A DNA stretch of 47,733 nucleotides from Deltaproteobacteria bacterium (GTDB taxonomy: Bacteria; Myxococcota_A; UBA796; SXON01), in NCBI GenBank assembly GCA_947486185.1, contig CANKTH010000028.1, positions 1 to 47,733 on the forward strand, written 5' to 3'. The notes below the pieces were generated by a model. That model did no database searches. It saw nothing but the letters and a program-made list of their open reading frames with translations, and was not told the DNA's origin. Shown in pieces: positions 43,869 to 47,733 of the stretch. Numbering within the stretch: the stretch's first letter is position 1; each line of letters opens with the position of its first letter. The position numbers and the translations under genes were made by a program.

Positions 43869-46220
43869 TCAGTTCCGGAGAGGCTTGCCCTTCTCCAGCA
43901 TGTGCTGGATTCGTGCCTGGGTTTTTTCGGTACCACACAGGGATACGAAGGCCTCACGCTCGAGGTCCAAGATGTCCTGCTCGGTGCGGGTACCTCCCGA
44001 CGGGATGTCGCCTCCTGTCAATACAAACGCCAGCTTCTGCCCGATCACCCGATCATGGTCGGTGGCGAAGCCGCCCTGGTTCATCTGGTAGAGGAACAGC
44101 TCGATCGCCGCCCGCCCCTGGGAACCTGGGAGCTTGAAGCTGCGCCTCCGAGGCGCACGATAGCCGCCCGCCACCAGACCGAGGGCTGTACGTTTCGCGT
44201 CGAAGATGAGCCGATCCGGGTCGGTGGTGACCTTGTCGCCCACCCGCAAGAAGCCCTGGTCCCTGGCCTCTTCTGCCGAGGTGGCCACCTTTGCCGTGGC
44301 GATGTACTCGAACGCCTTCTGCACGAAGGGGTTGGGGTCGTACGCCACTCCAGCCGGCTGATCCCCAAGGAAGCGGGCAAGCAACTCCTTACAGCCGCCC
44401 CCCGCGGGGATGAGCCCGACGCCGAGCTCCACGAGCCCCGCATACAGCTCTCCGCCCGCCTGGGTCGCCGCGCTGTGCATCGTGACCTCGACGCCGCCTC
44501 CCAGGGTGAGCCCCCAGGGCGCGGTGACCACCGGCTTCTCATGGTACTTCGCCCGCATCAGCAGGTCCTGCATCTGCTTGACCGTGAGGCTGAGCTGGTC
44601 CCACTCGCCCTGCATCGCGCCCATGAGAATCATGAGGATGTTGGCGCCCGCGCAGAAGGCATTGCCTCCCTGATTTCCAACCACCAACGCCGAGTATCGA
44701 TCAGTGTCGAGCAGGTCGAGCCCCTTCGAGTAGAGCTCAAAGATGGCGTTGTCGAGCGCGTTCATCTTGCTGTGGAACTCAAGGCACAACACGCCGTCCC
44801 CGATATCGAGGAGCGAAGCCGACACATTGCTGTCGAGCTCCCCGCCGCGGGCCCTGACGTCGTCCAGGAAGAGGTGCTCTACGCTCTCCGGCACCATCCG
44901 GCTCGCGCCGCCCCAGAAGGTCCTCTCACCCGCCTCGCGGGCGTAGAAGCTTGTTCTTCCGGAGGCGAGCATGTCCTTCACCCAGCTCGGCACCACGCGG
45001 CCTTCCGCCTCCATGCGCGCCACCGTCTCGGACACACCCAGCGCATCCCAGGTCTCGAAGGGCCCGGCGTCCCAGGCGAAACCCCAACGCATGCCCCGGT
45101 CGATGTTCACGACGTCGTCGGCGATCTCGCCGACCCGGTTGGCCGCGTAGATCAGCACGTCCGCGGTGACCTTCCACGCGAGCTGAGCCGCGCGATCGTC
45201 CCCTTGGAGGATGATCTTGACCGACTCGTTGCTGTTGTCGGCGCCGCGCGCCGCGCCGAGGCAGGGGAAACGTACCTTGTTCTGTGCGCGGTACTCCAGG
45301 GTCTCCAGGTCGAGGACCAGGATCTCCGACGAGCCGTCCGCCTTGCGGCTCTTCTTGTAGAAGCCGGCGCCGGACTTCTCGCCCAGCGCGCCACGGGAGA
45401 TGAGGGTCTCAAGCCAGGACGGAAGTACAAATGCTCCGCGTTCCTCGTCGTCCGGGCAGGCGTCGTAGATGCCCTTGATGACGTGCTTGAGCGTGTCGAG
45501 ACCGACGAGATCGCCGGTGCGGAACACTGCCGACGCCGGCCGGCCCATCGGCTTGCCGAACAGGGCGTCCACCTCTTCGACGGTGAAGCCGGCCATGTGG
45601 CGGAAGATCGCGCAAATACCGAAGGTGCCGATCCGGTTGGCGATGAAGGCCGGGGTGTCCTTGGCATACACCACGCCCTTGCCGAGCACGCTCTCGCCAA
45701 AGTGGGCCGCAACGGCCAGCACTTCGGGGGCGGTATCCGCGCCCGCGACCAGCTCGAGGAGCCGCATGTAGCGGACCGGGTTGAAGAAGTGGGTGATGAG
45801 GAAGTGCTTGCGCAGATCCTCATCCATTCCGGTCGTCAGCACCCTGAGCGGGATGCCCGACGTGTTGCTGGCGACGATGCTGCCCGGCTTCCGGTTCTGA
45901 GCGACCCAGCTGTAGACCTTCTGCTTGATCGGCAGCACCTCGGCGACCGCCTCGATGATCAGATCACACTCGGCCAGGCGGGCGGCGTCGACGGCGTACT
46001 CACACGCCGTGACCATGCTGGCGTCGGTGGCCCGGTACAAGGGGGCCGGCCGCAGCTTGGCGAGGTTGGCGACTCCGGCCTTGGCCACTGCGCGGGGATC
46101 CGACCCTTCCCGGGGCGGAATATCAAAGAGCAGGCTGGGGATTCCGGCGTTGGCAAGGTGGGCGCTGATCCCCTGCCCCATCACCCCGGCTCCGAGCACC
46201 GCTACCTTCTGAATACGCAT
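43869..46220 (-). CDS. fadN: 3-hydroxyacyl-CoA dehydrogenase/enoyl-CoA hydratase (FadN type)
   Basis: A 783-residue bifunctional beta-oxidation enzyme with the dehydrogenase first and the hydratase second, the FadN order. The NAD-binding motif GAGVMGQGISAHLANAG is at about 10-26, ITHFFNPVRYMRLLEL holds the catalytic His, and a second dehydrogenase-like C-terminal domain follows (about 200-400). The crotonase domain (about 470-700) has GGNAFCAGANI and WGLTLGGGVEVTMHSA for the oxyanion hole. The start is ATG 46220 with AGGAG six bases upstream. A perfect FadR-like palindrome begins 11 bp upstream of the ATG. It is the first gene of the operon with the thiolase. Confidence 0.95.
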   Translation of the reverse strand: MRIQKVAVLGAGVMGQGISAHLANAGIPSLLFDIPPREGSDPRAVAKAGVANLAKLRPAPLYRATDASMVTACEYAVDAARLAECDLIIEAVAEVLPIKQKVYSWVAQNRKPGSIVASNTSGIPLRVLTTGMDEDLRKHFLITHFFNPVRYMRLLELVAGADTAPEVLAVAAHFGESVLGKGVVYAKDTPAFIANRIGTFGICAIFRHMAGFTVEEVDALFGKPMGRPASAVFRTGDLVGLDTLKHVIKGIYDACPDDEERGAFVLPSWLETLISRGALGEKSGAGFYKKSRKADGSSEILVLDLETLEYRAQNKVRFPCLGAARGADNSNESVKIILQGDDRAAQLAWKVTADVLIYAANRVGEIADDVVNIDRGMRWGFAWDAGPFETWDALGVSETVARMEAEGRVVPSWVKDMLASGRTSFYAREAGERTFWGGASRMVPESVEHLFLDDVRARGGELDSNVSASLLDIGDGVLCLEFHSKMNALDNAIFELYSKGLDLLDTDRYSALVVGNQGGNAFCAGANILMILMGAMQGEWDQLSLTVKQMQDLLMRAKYHEKPVVTAPWGLTLGGGVEVTMHSAATQAGGELYAGLVELGVGLIPAGGGCKELLARFLGDQPAGVAYDPNPFVQKAFEYIATAKVATSAEEARDQGFLRVGDKVTTDPDRLIFDAKRTALGLVAGGYRAPRRRSFKLPGSQGRAAIELFLYQMNQGGFATDHDRVIGQKLAFVLTGGDIPSGGTRTEQDILDLEREAFVSLCGTEKTQARIQHMLEKGKPLRN

Positions 46221-46230
46221 CCCTGGCTCC

Positions 46231-46248
46231 TGAATGAACGCTCATTCA
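46231..46248. promoter_or_regulatory. FadR-like (TetR family) operator upstream of the beta-oxidation operon
   Basis: TGAATGA-ACGC-TCATTCA is a perfect 7+7 inverted repeat 11 bp before the fadN-like start. It closely matches the operator of TetR-type FadR repressors from Bacillus and Thermus (TGAATGA, four bases, TCATTCA), which release DNA on binding long-chain acyl-CoA. The regulator gene is not in the window. Confidence 0.8.
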
Positions 46249-46307
46249 CTTAGCGCGAGGCGCCCCCGAGCACAAGCGGAGAATGCGGCCCCGGACCGCA
46301 CCGTGCT

Positions 46308-47045
46308 TCACGAGCCGCCGTAGGCGACCTGCGACACGATAAAGTTGAGGATTACGCAGACGACTGCGCTGATCACCACCGCCGCGTTGGTCGCTTGACC
46401 GACGCCTTCCGGGCCCCGGGCCGAGTAGAAGCCCGAGAAAGTGCTCACCATGCAGATGACGAACGCAAACACGACTGCTTTAGCCTCGGCAATGAGCAGA
46501 TCCCTCCCAGTGGTGTACTGGAGCACGAGTCGCTCGAAATCGTCGGGGTCGAGCCCGAGCTGAAAGGTCGCTACCGTGACCCCCGCGAGCACGGTGACGA
46601 AGAGCGCCACCGCGGTCAGCGCCGGCATCACCAGCATGATCCCCAACAAGCGCGGAGTCACGAGGTACCAGTAGGGGTCGACCGCCATGACCTCGAGCGC
46701 GTCGATCTGCTCCCGGGTGCGCATCACGGCGAGCTGGCTCGCCATCTCGGTCCCCGCCTTCGCCGCCACCATGGTCGCCGCAACGATCGGCGAGAGCTCA
46801 CGAATTCCGGCGAGCGCGACGAACATGCCGGTCAGGTGCTGTGCCCCGAGCATGGAGAAGGAGCGATGCCCCTGAATCACGAGGATGGACCCGACAAACG
46901 CGCTAATCGTGACCAGCACGGGCAGGCTCTGTACGCCCACCCGGTAAGCTTCCTCCAGGACGCGGGCGCGGTGGGGTGCGCGGAGAAACGTCGCGCGGAG
47001 CACCTCGACGGAGAAAAAGCAGAAGCGGCCGATCCAGGGGAACAT
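46308..47045 (-). CDS. MlaE/YrbE family lipid ABC transporter permease
   Basis: A 245-residue inner-membrane permease of the MlaE family, which works with an MCE protein and an ATPase to move phospholipids or other lipids across the envelope. It has about five or six hydrophobic segments, with the conserved segment IRELSPIVAATMVAAKAGTE followed by MRTREQIDALEVMAVDPYWYL and VTPRLLGIMLVMP. It begins just after the stop of a second MlaE homologue (47049) in the same direction. Two adjacent, clearly different permease genes resemble the YrbEA/YrbEB arrangement of Mce systems, implying a heterodimeric channel. The ATPase and MCE genes are not seen here. Confidence 0.92.
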   Translation of the reverse strand: MFPWIGRFCFFSVEVLRATFLRAPHRARVLEEAYRVGVQSLPVLVTISAFVGSILVIQGHRSFSMLGAQHLTGMFVALAGIRELSPIVAATMVAAKAGTEMASQLAVMRTREQIDALEVMAVDPYWYLVTPRLLGIMLVMPALTAVALFVTVLAGVTVATFQLGLDPDDFERLVLQYTTGRDLLIAEAKAVVFAFVICMVSTFSGFYSARGPEGVGQATNAAVVISAVVCVILNFIVSQVAYGGS

Positions 47046-47048
47046 CGT

Positions 47049-47733
47049 TCAGCCCAAGCCGCGGAACAAGCTGGACAGCAGGTAGTTAGCGGCGAAGATC
47101 GCGAGCACCGACTGGACCACGGTGTCGTTGACCCCGCGGCCGACGCCAGCGGCGCCGCCCGTCACGAAAAAGCCGTGGTAGCAAGAGATCAGACCGATCA
47201 TGGCACCGTATACGACGGCCTTGATCACGCCACCGTACACATCGATCGGCACCGAGAGCACCCAGAGGTTGCCAACATAGGTGCCTTCAGGCTCCCCTTG
47301 TACGAGCACCGCCATGACGTATCCGCCCAGGATGCCTACGGCGGCGCCGCTGATCTCGAGCACCGGTGTGGCGATCATCAACGCCAGCACCCGGGGCACC
47401 ACGTGCCAGCGGAGTGCGTCGACCGCCATGACCTCGGTGGCATCAAGCTCTTCCTTGATCCGCATTGCCCCGAGCTCGGCGGCAAAAGCGCTCCCTCCCT
47501 GTGCGGCCACGAGCACGCTCGCCATCACGGGTGAGAGCTCCCGAATCACGATGTTGACCACGAGCGGCGAGAGCAGGCGCTGCACGCCGAACAGATCGAA
47601 GATCGCGAGCCCCTGGAGCGCCATGACCATTCCAAAAGGAAGGGTGACCGCCGAGACTGGGCCGATGCAGCGGAGTCCGAGCTTCCAGGTATGGCTCCAC
47701 AGGTCGGCGAGGTTCCATGGCGGCGTGGCCACG
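47049..47733 (-). CDS. MlaE/YrbE family permease, partial at the right edge
   Basis: At least 227 residues of a second MlaE-type permease. The conserved segment IRELSPVMASVLVAAQGGSA is followed by GAMRIKEELDATEVMAVDAL and WHVVPRVLALMIATPVLE. A GTG at 47732 could be the start, but the real one may lie outside, since family members are about 250 residues. It shares the fold and key segment with the neighbouring permease but differs elsewhere, so the pair is probably two subunits of one transporter. It is the upstream gene of the pair; three bases separate its stop from the next ATG. Confidence 0.9.
   Translation of the reverse strand, partial: VATPPWNLADLWSHTWKLGLRCIGPVSAVTLPFGMVMALQGLAIFDLFGVQRLLSPLVVNIVIRELSPVMASVLVAAQGGSAFAAELGAMRIKEELDATEVMAVDALRWHVVPRVLALMIATPVLEISGAAVGILGGYVMAVLVQGEPEGTYVGNLWVLSVPIDVYGGVIKAVVYGAMIGLISCYHGFFVTGGAAGVGRGVNDTVVQSVLAIFAANYLLSSLFRGLG

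Noticed and set aside
43902..46253. 783-codon open frame opposite the fadN-like gene
   Set aside because: Antisense shadow. The minus strand has complete dehydrogenase and crotonase motifs; this frame has none and is a side effect of high G/C at third positions.

Overview
This window is high-GC, densely coding bacterial chromosome. I see no rRNA, CRISPR array, insertion sequence or phage gene. Several traits point to a myxobacterium-like member of the former Deltaproteobacteria (Myxococcota). These are an Asp/Thr/Gly-rich linker in an exported lipoprotein, a class II HMG-CoA reductase and mevalonate kinase pair, a tRNA-tig-clpP-clpX-lon block, two adjacent MlaE-type permeases, and many exported proteins of unknown function. 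This placement is inference; a 16S or marker-gene search would settle it.

Layout, 1-19 kb. The left edge holds the start of a gene that follows an ECF sigma factor gene, then an SDR enzyme. A plus-strand run follows: small membrane protein, Old Yellow Enzyme, acyl thioesterase, then RsgA, with start/stop overlaps between the first three. A secreted serine hydrolase and a zinc-type dehydrogenase lie on the minus strand. Next comes a lipid/isoprenoid block (7.9-13.9 kb) in which two acyl-CoA ligase genes bracket mvaA and mvk. A hotdog thioesterase fused to HEAT repeats and a GT2 glycosyltransferase lie on the minus strand. nadA and an uncharacterised radical SAM gene follow on the plus strand and end in a 448-bp gene-free, hairpin-rich spacer.

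Layout, 19-32 kb. Six closely spaced or overlapping minus-strand genes (19.3-23.2 kb) encode a zinc-peptidase-like lipoprotein, two small barrel-like proteins, an exported protein, a one-cluster ferredoxin and an outer-membrane-like protein. I do not recognise this set, and it is my best candidate for something undescribed. Then come a phosphopantetheinyl transferase, a sigma-like protein with a C-terminal membrane anchor, an MBL hydrolase, a secreted M16 peptidase pair, thioredoxin reductase, the tRNA-modification genes queG and tsaC/sua5, and a methyltransferase.

Layout, 32-47.7 kb. The protein quality-control block is read on the minus strand as tRNA-His, tRNA-Lys, tRNA-Leu, tig, clpP, clpX, lon. 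Beyond it are an FG-GAP repeat protein, a DTW-domain tRNA-modifying enzyme, a membrane-anchored PD-(D/E)XK protein, a DUF2461 gene with a probable frameshift, a fadN/fadA-type beta-oxidation operon behind a clear FadR-like palindrome, and two MlaE permease genes running off the right edge. Exported proteins here repeatedly have very short signal sequences with no basic N-terminal region, and several genes start with TTG behind strong ribosome binding sites.
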